Source: an uncultured Eubacteriales bacterium (GTDB lineage Bacteria > Bacillota_A > Clostridia > Oscillospirales > Oscillospiraceae). Taken from it: a stretch of 64,000 nt of DNA. The translations under genes and the position numbers were made by a program. Positions 34,652 to 43,380 of the stretch are shown here, piece by piece; position 1 is the stretch's first letter; the number at the start of each line of letters is the position of its first letter. The notes under the pieces are model-generated. The model saw nothing but the letters and a program-made list of their open reading frames with translations. It was not told the DNA's origin and did no database searches. The DNA lies in the NCBI GenBank assembly GCA_900319835.1, contig ONPY01000008.1, positions 1-64,000 of the forward strand, written 5' to 3'.

Positions 34652-35833
34652 GTGAAGACACTGATTGAGCTGTACGATGAAAGGCCGCTGGAGAATGTGC
34701 TGGGTGTGGAGATGTTCCGCCCGGAGCGTGTGGTCTACGTCTGTGACGAGAACAACACCCCGGACAAGCGGATGCAGCGCAAGTTACGGGAGTTCTTTCA
34801 GCGCCGCGGGCTGGAGCTGGAGACGGAGTTTGTCAAGGCGAAGGTCTATGACGCTGACGCGATACTTGCTGTTTTGCGGGATGTGACCCGGCGCTGCACG
34901 GACTGCGGGCTGGATATTACCGGCGGCACGGACGCGGTGCTCTTTGCCTCGGGTCTTCTTGCAGCGGAGTCTGATCTGCCTGTGATGACCTACAGCCGCA
35001 GAAAAAACTGCTTTTATAACATCCGCGGCGCTTCCTTCGGCGGAAAACTAAACTGCAAGGTCAACTACAATGTGGAGGACTGCTTTCTCATGGCGGGCGG
35101 CTCCATGCAACCCGGCCGTGTGGACAACGCCATCCTGGAACAGTATCTGGACGATATTGAACCCTTCTTCAAGCTCTTCCTGGCTCACCGGAAGAACTGG
35201 GTGAAGATCGTCAGCTACTTCCAGCGCGTCTCCCAGTGCCCGCAGGAGGAGCCGATACGGCTGGACGTGCGGGGCGATTATACGGTCAAAGGGGAGCGGG
35301 GTTCCCGCATCGAAGCGCCGGAGGAGGCTCTGGTGGGTCTGGAGACCATCGGCTTTCTTCAAAAACTGAAAATCGAAAAAGGGGAGTTTGTCTCCTTTCG
35401 CTTCCGGGATGCCCAGATCCGCGCCTGGCTCCGGGATGTGGGGAGCGTTTTGGAACTCTATGTCTATAAAGCCTGCCTGGATTCCGGCCTGTTTCAGGAC
35501 GTGCGGACCAGCGCGGTGGTGGACTGGGAGGGAGACGAGCGGGCCAACGCCGTCACCAATGAGCTGGACGTGATGTGTACCCGCGCTGTTACCCCGGTGT
35601 TTATCAGCTGCAAGACCTGTGATGTGAAGACCGAGGCGCTCAACGAGCTGGCTATCCTGCGGGACCGCTTTGGCGGCAAGATCGCGAGAGCCGCCATCGT
35701 CACCGCAGAGCGGGGCGGCGCCGCCATGCGCAACCGCGCCTCGGAGCTGGATATTCTGGTGATCGACCTCAACGACCTGATTGCCGGCCGCATCGGACAG
35801 CGCATCAAGACGCTCATGCGGAATCTCAAATAA
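34652..35833 (+). CDS. CARF domain protein with PD-(D/E)XK nuclease-like domain (Card1/Can2-like, DUF1887)
   Basis: 393 residues, GTG start after GAGAGAGGCGAG; the ATG at 34648 runs into a stop. Residues 1-150 form the CARF Rossmann fold (PERVVYVCDENN, DITGGTDAVLFASGLLA, with GGTDAV the ligand loop). The central winged-helix region (about 225-265) and a C-terminal restriction-endonuclease-like domain follow: NELDVM (E304, D306) and FISCKT (K321). The residue two before the lysine is Ser rather than the usual acidic residue, so nuclease activity is likely but not certain. Card1 and Can2 are switched on by cyclic tetra-adenylate in type III CRISPR immunity; no CRISPR or Cas gene lies in the window. 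The neighbour of a TIR/SLOG operon. Confidence 0.85.
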   Translation: MKTLIELYDERPLENVLGVEMFRPERVVYVCDENNTPDKRMQRKLREFFQRRGLELETEFVKAKVYDADAILAVLRDVTRRCTDCGLDITGGTDAVLFASGLLAAESDLPVMTYSRRKNCFYNIRGASFGGKLNCKVNYNVEDCFLMAGGSMQPGRVDNAILEQYLDDIEPFFKLFLAHRKNWVKIVSYFQRVSQCPQEEPIRLDVRGDYTVKGERGSRIEAPEEALVGLETIGFLQKLKIEKGEFVSFRFRDAQIRAWLRDVGSVLELYVYKACLDSGLFQDVRTSAVVDWEGDERANAVTNELDVMCTRAVTPVFISCKTCDVKTEALNELAILRDRFGGKIARAAIVTAERGGAAMRNRASELDILVIDLNDLIAGRIGQRIKTLMRNLK

Positions 35834-35859
35834 GAAAACCTGCGGAAAGGAGGCGCGCC

Positions 35860-37116
35860 ATGGGCGAGAGGCTGATTTTTCATGTAGACGTCAACAGCGC
35901 CTTCCTCTCCTGGGAGGCGGCCCGGCGGGTCAAGAACGGGGAGGAGGATCTGCGTCTGATCCCCTCCGTCATCAGCGGCGACCCGGAGTCGCGGCGCAGC
36001 GTGGTGCTGGCAAAGTCCATCCCCGCTAAGGCCTTCAAGATCAAGACCGGTGAGCCGCTCGCCCTGGCGCTGCGCAAGTGCCCGACACTTGCGGTGGCAA
36101 AGCCGGACTTTAAACTCTACTCCTCCTGTTCCCGCGCGTTCAAGGAAATCTGCCGCGGCTACGCTCCGGCTCTGGAAGAGTTCTCCATCGACGAGTGCTT
36201 TCTGGATCTGACAGGCACCGAGCACATGTACCCGGATCCTGTTGCCCTGGCCTATGAGATCAAGGACCGCATCCGGGAGGAGCTTGGTTTTACCGTGAAT
36301 ATCGGCATCGGCCGCAACAAGCTCTGCGCCAAAATGGCCAGCGACTTTGAAAAACCGGACAAGGTACACACGCTCTTTCCAGAAGAGATCCCGGAGAAGA
36401 TGTGGCCTCTGCCTGTGGGGGATCTGCTGTTTGTGGGCGGTTCCTCGGTGCGGCGTCTGGCGGAGGAGAAGATATACACCATCGGCGATCTGGCCCACAC
36501 GGACCCGGGACGCTTGAGGCAGATCCTGGGGGACAAGTTCAGCGTTCAGGCCAGACAGTACGCCAACGGCGTGGACAATTCCCCCGTACGGGAGGAGCCG
36601 GAGGCAGCCAAGGGCTTCAGCAATTCCGTGACGCTGGAGGAGGATGTGACCACCCTGGAGATGGCGGACGCGATTTTGCTGGCACTGTCGGACAGCGTCT
36701 CAGCCCACATGCGGAGCAAGGGGCTGCGGGCCACCGGCGTCTCCGTCAGTATCCGCTATCTGGATTTTACCAATCGCTCCCATCAGTGCAGGCTTGACCA
36801 CCCCATCAACACCACCCGGGAGGTCTACGACACCGCCCGGCGGCTGCTTCGGGAGCTGTGGCGGGATCACCGCCCTCTGCGGCTGATGAGCATCTCCCTG
36901 GGTAATCTGACAACGGAGTCCGGGGGAGAGCAGCTCTCGCTTTTTGAGCAGGAGAGCCCTGTCAAGCGCGAGAAGGACGAGAAGCTGGAAAAGGCTATCG
37001 ACGCGCTGCGCCACAAGTATGGCTCTGACAGCATCCAGCGGGGCACGGTGATGAACAGCGGCATCCGTGTGGCAGGCAAGTTTAAGGGAAAACAGGAGGC
37101 GGAGAAGGAGAACTGA
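35860..37116 (+). CDS. dinB: Y-family DNA polymerase (Pol IV/DinB)
   Basis: 418 residues. Catalytic acids D10 (HVDVNSAF) and D111-E112 (FSIDECFLD), finger residue YSSCSRAF, thumb and little-finger domains, NIGIGRNKLCAKMASDFEKPD in the palm. The N-terminus is DVNSAFLSWEAARR, the variant common in Clostridia. No terminal UmuC-specific features. Error-prone lesion bypass. AAAGGAGG upstream. Next to a small membrane gene in what looks like one operon. Confidence 0.93.
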   Translation: MGERLIFHVDVNSAFLSWEAARRVKNGEEDLRLIPSVISGDPESRRSVVLAKSIPAKAFKIKTGEPLALALRKCPTLAVAKPDFKLYSSCSRAFKEICRGYAPALEEFSIDECFLDLTGTEHMYPDPVALAYEIKDRIREELGFTVNIGIGRNKLCAKMASDFEKPDKVHTLFPEEIPEKMWPLPVGDLLFVGGSSVRRLAEEKIYTIGDLAHTDPGRLRQILGDKFSVQARQYANGVDNSPVREEPEAAKGFSNSVTLEEDVTTLEMADAILLALSDSVSAHMRSKGLRATGVSVSIRYLDFTNRSHQCRLDHPINTTREVYDTARRLLRELWRDHRPLRLMSISLGNLTTESGGEQLSLFEQESPVKREKDEKLEKAIDALRHKYGSDSIQRGTVMNSGIRVAGKFKGKQEAEKEN

Positions 37117-37139
37117 ACCGCCGGGAGGGAGAAAAAAGC

Positions 37140-37706
37140 ATGAGCCTGAACCGGGAACAGAATCGAAGACTGACCCACGCGCTGTCCTTTTGCAGCCTGA
37201 TGGCGGCACTGGGCGCGGCGCTGATGACTACGGGCGGTCTCATTCCGGTGCTGACTTACTGCTCACCGCTGCTGGCCGGGGTGCTGCTGATTCCGGTGCT
37301 GCGGGAGTATGGGGGAAAATGGGCGTGGCTGGTATGGCTGGTGACGGCGCTTTTGTCTCTGATCCTCAGCGCGGACAAGGAGGCGGCGCTGTTTTACTGC
37401 TTTCTTGGAGACTATCCCATCCTGCGCCGGGGCTTCAACCGTGCAAGGCCCACTGCGCTCTCGTGGCTGCTAAAGCTGCTGTATATCCTGCTGGCCCTGG
37501 GCGGTTTGTACGCGCTGATTCTGCTGGTGCTGGGGCTGGATATTGGTGTGGAGGAGCTGGAGAGCCTGGGACGGTATGCGGCCTTCGGCGGCTTTTTGAT
37601 GCTGGTCGTTACCATGCTGCTCTATGACAGGGTGCTGGCCAATATGGAAACTCTCTACGAGCGACGCATCCGCGAAAAGCTGAAGGGTTTCTTTGGATCC
37701 ATATAG
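37140..37706 (+). CDS. Conserved multi-pass membrane protein, function unknown
   Basis: 188 residues with five to six predicted helices (CSLMAALGAALMTTGGLIPVLTY, LLAGVLLIPVL, AWLVWLVTALLSLIL, LLKLLYILLALGGLYALILLVLG, FLMLVVTMLLYDRVLANM). The small charged loop between helices 3 and 4 (DKEAALFYCFLGDYPILRR) resembles ECF-type S-component relatives, but I do not recognise a named family. Follows dinB by 23 bases with AGGGAG ribosome site. Confidence 0.7.
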   Translation: MSLNREQNRRLTHALSFCSLMAALGAALMTTGGLIPVLTYCSPLLAGVLLIPVLREYGGKWAWLVWLVTALLSLILSADKEAALFYCFLGDYPILRRGFNRARPTALSWLLKLLYILLALGGLYALILLVLGLDIGVEELESLGRYAAFGGFLMLVVTMLLYDRVLANMETLYERRIREKLKGFFGSI

Positions 37707-37814
37707 ACAAATTGAACCCGCTCGGCCTGCTTATTTTTTGAGGAAATCAACCATGGAGGATGGGTTGCGCAGTTCGGAGTATATAAGACGATCATTTATA
37801 TTTACGTTGCGCTT

Positions 37815-38213
37815 TTGAACGCAAGTTCTATCACTTTTAACATCGAATATGCACTTGATACTCCGCATGAAGCCATCTCCATGCTGCAGGATGAAGCGGG
37901 CTTCTGGAGGCCATCAATCGACAGGGCGAAGTGTGTACGCTGTGACAAGTGCGAAAAAAGCTGTCCTATCAGAACCCCGGCGGTGCAAAGCGATGAAGCC
38001 AAAAAGTATTATGCGGTCTATGCGCAGGATCCGCTGACGCATAGAATGGGCTCATCCGGAAACGCCTTTGGCCTCTGCGCCAGAACCGTGCTTGCCACAG
38101 GGGGCGAGGTGTTTGGCGCAGCGCTTGATGCGGCGTGCCGGCATCTGCGCATTCAAAGCGCTGCGGATGTTGGGCTTGCCAGAACATTTTCCGATGCGGC
38201 CAAAGTTTAACAC
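37815..38213 (+). pseudogene. Coenzyme F420 hydrogenase/dehydrogenase beta-type (polysaccharide-related Fe-S) protein fragment
   Basis: From about 37858 the frame reads TPHEAISMLQDEAGFWRPSIDRAKCVRCDKCEKSCPI, followed by KKYYAVYAQD and GGEVFGAALDA. This is the second ferredoxin-like motif and early domain of the F420 hydrogenase beta-like family. The first CxxCxxC cluster is lost (Cys replaced by Thr before PHEAISM), the FMN/catalytic part is missing, and a stop follows at about 38208. Both ends are truncated; no start with ribosome site. The next 300 bases to 38523 show nothing recognisable. Confidence 0.7.
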
Positions 38214-38523
38214 TAAGGACAAGATTCGGAGAGCATACAACAGATATAAGCTGATACGATGTCGTTTTCGCGGCAGAAAAACAATAGAATAGCGAGCTGT
38301 ATTATTGCTAATCGTTATGACTAGAAGCCGGAAGATGTGAATGAAAAGGTCTATACGGATTGCTGTCAGATGAAAAAGCACATGATCATAAAAACAGGAA
38401 AAAAGGACTATATGTGATGCTCTACCGCAAGCTGGAGCGCTCTTTCGTTCGGAGAGACGGGTACAGAGCAGGGGAGACCGGAAGCCTTGGATTCATCGTT
38501 AATAGTCATCATGGCACAACCTC

Positions 38524-38736
38524 TCAGCATAGCTCCGGCGGCAGGCGCAGAGCCTGGATCACATCGCCTTTTTTCAGCGGGCCGCTCCCGCCGGGGATGA
38601 GACCAATCAGTTCACAGCGAGCAAAGGAGGCGATGTTGCCGTTGCCGCGGCCCTCATGCTCGGCAAAGGAGACCACACCGCCGACAAAGTCCAGGTAGCC
38701 GCGCAGCAGACGCAGCGAGTCAGCGGTTTTAGGCAT
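38524..38736 (-). CDS. MoeA C-terminal-domain-like fragment or small protein
   Basis: 70 residues. The end (NGNIASFARCELIGLIPGGSGPLKKGDVIQALRL) follows the pattern of MoeA domain IV (GxxxSMxRADGLIxxPxGxxGLxAGExVxVxLL). ATG 38736 has AAGGAGG 4 bases before it, so it may still be translated, but a free-standing MoeA domain IV is unusual. It overlaps the stop of the NTPase-like gene. Probably a remnant of a molybdenum-cofactor cluster. Confidence 0.4.
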   Translation of the reverse strand: MPKTADSLRLLRGYLDFVGGVVSFAEHEGRGNGNIASFARCELIGLIPGGSGPLKKGDVIQALRLPPELC

Positions 38737-39145
38737 GTCCTCCTTGATCGGCGGCGAGAATCGGGCCTGGGCCGCGGAGTTTTTTCAGGGCCTCAGAGCA
38801 GAAGGCATCCGCCTCCGTCTCCATGAAGCCCAGTTCGTCCATGACGAGGATGCCGCCCCGGTGCTGATTCAACAGCTCCACACCCAGCGTGTCAAACACA
38901 CCCGTATGAATGTGGCGCTGGCGGGCGTTGCAGTCGCCAATATGGCTTTCCTCCGTGGGCTGGAGATGCGCTTCGCCGTAGGGAAACATGTAGATCTCGT
39001 GGTAGCCGTCGGGACGCGTGTTGAGCGTGCAGGTGCGGTAACCGGACACGGAGAGCCGGGTTCTCTTCAGCAGCTCGCGGATCATGGCGCTGCGGCCGCT
39101 GCGGCGGTTGCCACAGAGCAATATGATGTTGGGCGTTCCATTCAT
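38729..39145 (-). CDS. Nucleoside-triphosphatase (NTPase_1/THEP1-like), probably truncated
   Basis: 138 residues. N-terminal P-loop-like IILLCGNRRSGRSAM has Arg in place of the Walker A Lys (GxxxSGRS), and Walker B is ILVMDELGFMETEA. Other THEP1 features (GYRTCTL, VFDTLG) are present. Family members are usually 160-190 residues; the C-terminus is lost at LAADQGGHA where the frame breaks against the next ORF. GGAGGTTGCCAA precedes the ATG at 39145. In other Clostridia this NTPase sits with selenium-dependent molybdenum hydroxylase maturation genes; here the Walker A lesion and truncation suggest decay. Confidence 0.55.
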   Translation of the reverse strand: MNGTPNIILLCGNRRSGRSAMIRELLKRTRLSVSGYRTCTLNTRPDGYHEIYMFPYGEAHLQPTEESHIGDCNARQRHIHTGVFDTLGVELLNQHRGGILVMDELGFMETEADAFCSEALKKLRGPGPILAADQGGHA

Positions 39146-39290
39146 TTGGCAACCTCCTGAAAAAAGCCAGGGTTTTGCGCCGTCCCGAAAAGGACGACAA
39201 CAGACCCCGTCGCTTTGCCGGGAATCCCGGTAGACCCGTGGCCCCTGTCTTTAGGCTCTGCGAATCGGAAACATCATAATGGTATTATAC
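39146..39290 (-). other. Structured leader, unassigned; possible degenerate riboswitch
   Basis: Upstream of the NTPase-like gene on the minus strand, TATAAT (39288-39283 region, from plus ATTATA) could start an RNA containing strong hairpins: CCGGGATTCCCGG (39219-39231) and CGTCC TTTT GGGACG (39180-39197). The core GCAAAGC followed by ACGGG resembles the cyclic di-GMP-I (GEMM) core but the remaining helices do not match well. The stretch 39300-39500 has a short minus-strand C-terminal fragment (ending GIPPGATLVRMGLS at 39340) that I cannot identify. Confidence 0.3.
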
Positions 39291-39503
39291 AGGGAACTCA
39301 GCCTTTGAGCAAGCCTCCGGCCTCCGGTTCATCGGCCAATCAGCTGAGACCCATGCGCACCAGCGTGGCCCCGGGGGGGATGCCGGCGACCCAGCCGCGC
39401 CCCTTGCAGCAATCCTCGCGCGTTGTCTTACCGCGGCTTATCTGATGAAAGTTTTATTTAAGAATAGTATCAGAGATAGACTTGGCCACGCGGCGGTCTA
39501 ACC

Positions 39504-39545
39504 AAAAAGAGGAGAGGTGCCCGGTGGGCGCTTCTCCTCTTTTCG
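39504..39545. terminator. Terminator after the pdaB-like gene
   Basis: AAAAGAGGAGA pairs with TCTCCTCTTTT with an inner GCCC/GGGC helix; A- and T-runs on both sides. Confidence 0.75.
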
Positions 39546-39572
39546 CACTGTGAGGGATGCCGCACAGCGCTT

Positions 39573-40337
39573 TTAGTTCCGGCACTGGCGGCCCGTGTTG
39601 TCGATAAAACAGTCCCCCTGCAGCAGAATCTGTGAGATCGGGACGATGCGGTAACCGTTTGCGATCAGAGATTCCAGAATCCCAGGCAGCGCCTCAGGGG
39701 TATTCTCCGCCGCGTTGTGGAAGAGGACGATGCTGCCGGGCTGCACCCGATCCAGCACCCGGCGCTGGATCTCGTCGGCGGAGATACCCTTCCAGTCCAG
39801 GCTGTCCACATCCCACTGCACCGCCGTCATGCCTATAGAGGAGACGGCCTGGATCACATGGTCGTCATACTCCCCGTAGGGACAGCGGAACAGCGTGGGC
39901 CGCACGCCGGTGATCTGCTCAATCTTGTCGTTGCAGAGGTTTATGTCCCGGATGATCTCATTGTGACTCAGCTTGGAAAAGTGGGCGTGGCTGGTGGAGT
40001 GGTTCATCACCTCATTGCCGGCGTCTGCCAGGGCCCGGACAGATTCCGGGTATTTGTCCACCCAGTCGCCGACGACAAAGAAGGTCGCGTTGACGCCGTA
40101 TTGATCCAGAATATCAATGAGCATCTGGGTGTCCTCGTTGCCCCAGGCGGCGTCAAAGCTGATGGCGACGGTCTTGTCGTCCCGCTGGACACAGTAGACC
40201 GGCAGCGCGCGCTTGGAGGCCGAGACCCCAACCAGGGCCGGCGTATTCACGACCCAGAAGATGCCGATCACCGCAAAGACCAGCGCAATGGCAGACAGCG
40301 TGCTGCGGTGCCGCCGCAGAAGCTGTTTTACGTTCAT
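39573..40337 (-). CDS. Polysaccharide deacetylase, PdaB-like sporulation protein
   Basis: 254 residues. ATG 40337 has GAGGAGGGA upstream. One N-terminal helix (about 17-35) anchors it, then a NodB domain: AISFDAAWGNEDT (metal-binding Asp), TFFVVGDWVDKYPE, NHSTSHAHFSKL (HxxxH metal site), FRCPYGEYD, and LFHNAAE near the end. The FDAAWG variant is typical of PdaB. Required for late spore stability in Bacillus. The only intact gene in this degraded stretch. Confidence 0.88.
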   Translation of the reverse strand: MNVKQLLRRHRSTLSAIALVFAVIGIFWVVNTPALVGVSASKRALPVYCVQRDDKTVAISFDAAWGNEDTQMLIDILDQYGVNATFFVVGDWVDKYPESVRALADAGNEVMNHSTSHAHFSKLSHNEIIRDINLCNDKIEQITGVRPTLFRCPYGEYDDHVIQAVSSIGMTAVQWDVDSLDWKGISADEIQRRVLDRVQPGSIVLFHNAAENTPEALPGILESLIANGYRIVPISQILLQGDCFIDNTGRQCRN

Positions 40338-40539
40338 GGTACATCCCTCCTCTGGCACAGCTTATGCGTGCAGGGGAGGGGTTCATGCCGCAAAAATGCC
40401 GCGGTTGCTGTGTGGGCGTTCCACATCTGTGATGGGTGAAGCTTCTGCCATCCATCCAGCTCAAGAACTGCGCCGCGGTTGGCGGAGGTCACCATGGCGC
40501 GTTAGCGCTTGAGATTGCCGGAGACCTGCCTGGATGGCT

Positions 40540-40771
40540 GGGGGCACAGGCCGCTTTCCGCGCCGTGATCTCCTCCTCGCTCCCCAGAAGCTCGATCTTG
40601 TGGTTGAGGATGTCGATGGCGATCCTGTCGCCGTCGTTTATATAGGTCATCAGGCTGCTGGCGTTGGTGGCGAGCAAAGCCCCCGGGCTGACCATGGGGG
40701 GAGATTTCCGCCCAGAAGGCGCGCTTGGCGTCCAGATTCTCCACGATGTTCTCCACCACCAGGGCGGCGTC
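40540..40771 (-). pseudogene. Chimeric remnant: 3-hydroxyacyl-CoA dehydrogenase piece joined to dihydroxy-acid dehydratase tail
   Basis: Minus strand from 40771: DAALVVENIVENLDAKRAFWAEI, then after a frameshift ALLATNASSLM, the NAD-domain signature of 3-hydroxyacyl-CoA dehydrogenase (NTSSL). At about 40644 the same frame passes into INDGDRIAIDILNHKIELL and SEEEITARKAA, the C-terminal end of IlvD (DGDRIxIDIxxxxxxLLVSEEEL). Two unrelated genes are fused by a deletion. Remaining 40338-40540 and 40772-40920 hold no recognisable gene. Confidence 0.65.
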
Positions 40772-40920
40772 GGAAAAGATCTGCTTGTCCGTGGAATCTG
40801 GATGCGCGCATACATCGCCTCGTCTGACGTTCACATAAACAGGTTTTATCTTCTTTCCCTGACTTTGTCACGCATCATTGACAAATCTACACGGCTTTTG
40901 GCAGGTTCTCGGACATTTGC

Positions 40921-40949
40921 TGGACAGATGCTGTGATTCTTTGTATAAT
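40921..40949 (+). promoter_or_regulatory. Promoter of the RsbU/cNMP operon
   Basis: TGGACA (40921-40926), 17-base spacer, TATAAT (40944-40949). A second TTGACA lies at 40878-40883. Confidence 0.7.
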
Positions 40950-40997
40950 AATCTTTGTATGTATGAAATTGCATGGGAACAGAACAGGATGTAGAGA

Positions 40998-42620
40998 ATG
41001 AGAAAGAGTATTACACGGAAAAGCATAGCCTCGATCGTGTGTCTGCTGGTTGTTTTTGCGGTCATTGTCGGCATTGCGGGCAATCGCGCCTTCAGTGAGG
41101 CGATTCGTATGCAATATGCCGAAGACGCATTTCACATTGCAAAGGCGGCTGCCGGAGAAGTGGATGCCGATTGGATGGACCGCTATTTTGAAAGCGGAGG
41201 CCAGTCTGAGGAATACCGCGCGGTCTGGGCACGGATGGACGAACTGTGCAACGCGATGGACGCCACCTTCATCTATGTGATCCGACCGGATCTGACGGAC
41301 TATAACCACATCACGTTTGTTTTCTCCACCGTCAATCATGAGAGTATCTATTCGCCCTATGAGGTCGGCTTCGTCCGGGAGACCACCAACGAAGAATACA
41401 AAAGGCTGTATCGGAACCTATATGAGGGTGTCTCCGAGGAGGAATTGGTTTTCCTCGAAAGCGGGCGCTACACCAAGGCGGAGCATCATCTGACAGCGCT
41501 GGTCGCCCTGAAAGGCTCAGACGGGAAGACAAAAGGGATTCTCTGCGTGCAGCGGCAGATGAGCGCGCTGGCAATGGTGAGGAACGTATTCAGAAACAGC
41601 GTTTTCCGTGTACTGAGCATTCTGACACTTGTGGTGGGGATCGGCCACGCGCTGTATCTCAACCGGGCGCTGATCCGCCCGGTGCGGAAAATCACCGCCG
41701 AGGCCTCGCGCTTTGCCAGTGAGAACAAGCCCGCCCGGCAAAAGCTCAAAGAGGAGATCCGCAACGAGGATGAGATCGGGGTCCTGGCGGCATCCATCGA
41801 CCAGATGGAGGAGCAGGTCGGGCAGTACATAAAAAACTTGACGACAATCACGGCGGAGCGGGAACGGATCAGAACAGAGCTGGATCTGGCCAAACGAATC
41901 CAGGGGGCGATGCTCCCGCACGAGTTTCCGCCGTTTCCGGACCGCAGGGAATTTGACCTCTACGCCAGCATGACGCCGGCCAACGAGGTGGGCGGTGACT
42001 TCTATGACTTCTTCCTGATTGACGAGGATCATCTCTGCCTGGTGATCGCGGATGTGTCCGGTAAGGGCATCCCGGGGGCGCTGTTCATGATGGCGTCCAA
42101 GATCATTCTGCAGAGCTGCGCCATGCTGGGCCGCTCGGCGGCTGAGATTCTCAACAAGACCAATGAGGCGATCTGCTCCAACAACCAGGCGGAGATGTTC
42201 GTTACAGCCTGGCTGGGGATTCTGGAAATCTCGACGGGCAAAATGACGGCGGTCAACGCCGGGCATGAATACCCGGTGATCAAGCGCGCGGATGGACCGT
42301 TTGAGATCCTCAAAGACAAACACGGCCTTGTCATCGGCGGTATGGAAGGTATCCAGTACAAGGAGTACGAGCTGCAGCTGGAAAAGGACACAAAGCTCTT
42401 CCTCTATACCGACGGCGTTCCGGAGGCGACAGATCAGGAGAACCGGATGTTCGGGTCACAGCGAATGCTGGCGGCGCTGAATGAACGAACGGACGCAGAC
42501 CCGCAGGAGATCCTGGAGAACGTACACCGGGCGGTCGACGCTTTTGTGCAGGGTGCGGAACAGTTTGACGACATGACCATGCTCTGCCTGGACTATCACG
42601 GCGCGGCAGGGGAGACCTGA
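40998..42620 (+). CDS. HAMP-domain PP2C-type serine phosphatase (RsbU/SpoIIE-like)
   Basis: 540 residues. Membrane helix 1 (about 11-30), extracytoplasmic sensor (30-190), helix 2 (about 195-215), HAMP (IRPVRKITAEASRF), a coiled linker (QVGQYIKNLTTITAERERIRTELDLAKRIQ) and a PP2C/SpoIIE phosphatase domain (about 310-535) with metal Asp residues in VGGDFYDFF and LVIADVSGKGIPGALFMMAS, and late YTDGVPEATD and FDDMTMLCL. Such proteins dephosphorylate STAS-domain antagonists to turn on sigma factors. SpoIIAA at 13972 is one possible target, untested. First gene of a seven-gene operon with the cNMP-domain proteins. Confidence 0.9.
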   Translation: MRKSITRKSIASIVCLLVVFAVIVGIAGNRAFSEAIRMQYAEDAFHIAKAAAGEVDADWMDRYFESGGQSEEYRAVWARMDELCNAMDATFIYVIRPDLTDYNHITFVFSTVNHESIYSPYEVGFVRETTNEEYKRLYRNLYEGVSEEELVFLESGRYTKAEHHLTALVALKGSDGKTKGILCVQRQMSALAMVRNVFRNSVFRVLSILTLVVGIGHALYLNRALIRPVRKITAEASRFASENKPARQKLKEEIRNEDEIGVLAASIDQMEEQVGQYIKNLTTITAERERIRTELDLAKRIQGAMLPHEFPPFPDRREFDLYASMTPANEVGGDFYDFFLIDEDHLCLVIADVSGKGIPGALFMMASKIILQSCAMLGRSAAEILNKTNEAICSNNQAEMFVTAWLGILEISTGKMTAVNAGHEYPVIKRADGPFEILKDKHGLVIGGMEGIQYKEYELQLEKDTKLFLYTDGVPEATDQENRMFGSQRMLAALNERTDADPQEILENVHRAVDAFVQGAEQFDDMTMLCLDYHGAAGET

Positions 42621-42655
42621 CAGAGAAAAGAACCTGGCCTCAGAAGGAGGGACGC

Positions 42656-43318
42656 ATGATGCGGACTGAATACAAAAATGATGTGACCATGGACCCGTCG
42701 GGCTTTGTGCTCCTTGCGGACTATGTGCCCCAAATCGTGCAGGAGATCCGATATTATTCCACTTACAATTTCATCGGGGAGCGGATCGACGGCTATGAAG
42801 AACCCTGCGCGCTGCTCAGCATTGAGGCTGCGCGGGCTCTGAAAGCCGTCAGCAATGAGCTGATCGTACAGGGCTACCGCCTGAAGGTGTTTGACGCTTA
42901 TCGTCCCTCCTGCGCCGTCAAGCATTTCGTCCTGTGGGGGATCGAGGATCAGGATATCCGCATGAAGCCCTATTTTTACCCGGAGCTGGAAAAACAGGAG
43001 CTGTTTGCAAAGGGCTATATCGCCAAGCAGTCCAGCCACAGCCGCGGCAGCGCCGTGGATCTGACGCTGCTGGACATGAAGACAGGAAAAGAGCTGGACA
43101 TGGGCAGCCCCTTCGATCTGTTCAGCGAGCTGTCTCATCCGGGCAACAGGGACATTACCCAGGATCAGTATGAAAACCGGATGCTCCTGCGCCGCACCAT
43201 GCTGCGCAACGGTTTTCAGCCCATTGACTGTGAGTGGTGGCATTTTTCGCTGAGGGAAGAACCTTATCCCGACACCTATTTTGCGTTTCCCGTATCTTCG
43301 AAATACCTGAAACGTTAA
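42656..43318 (+). CDS. D-alanyl-D-alanine dipeptidase (VanX/DdpX-like)
   Basis: 220 residues. VanX zinc and catalytic motifs: SSHSRGSAVD (H128, D135) and the late CEWWHF (E193, H196), RVFDAYRP upstream. The enzyme splits D-Ala-D-Ala dipeptide. With no vanH or vanA gene nearby it is more likely a peptide-recycling enzyme than a vancomycin-resistance gene. AAGGAGGGACGC upstream of ATG 42656. Confidence 0.9.
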   Translation: MMRTEYKNDVTMDPSGFVLLADYVPQIVQEIRYYSTYNFIGERIDGYEEPCALLSIEAARALKAVSNELIVQGYRLKVFDAYRPSCAVKHFVLWGIEDQDIRMKPYFYPELEKQELFAKGYIAKQSSHSRGSAVDLTLLDMKTGKELDMGSPFDLFSELSHPGNRDITQDQYENRMLLRRTMLRNGFQPIDCEWWHFSLREEPYPDTYFAFPVSSKYLKR

Positions 43319-43380
43319 GAGTTTTTGAAGGAAGAGAGGCAAGAAGGAACCGGCAAGAATCTTGTGAGGAGATGACGCAC

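Noticed and set aside
34652..35833. A CRISPR locus
   Set aside because: CARF nuclease present but no repeats or Cas genes found anywhere in the window.
42656..43318. Vancomycin resistance cluster
   Set aside because: VanX-like gene alone; no vanA/vanH-type ligase or dehydrogenase near it.
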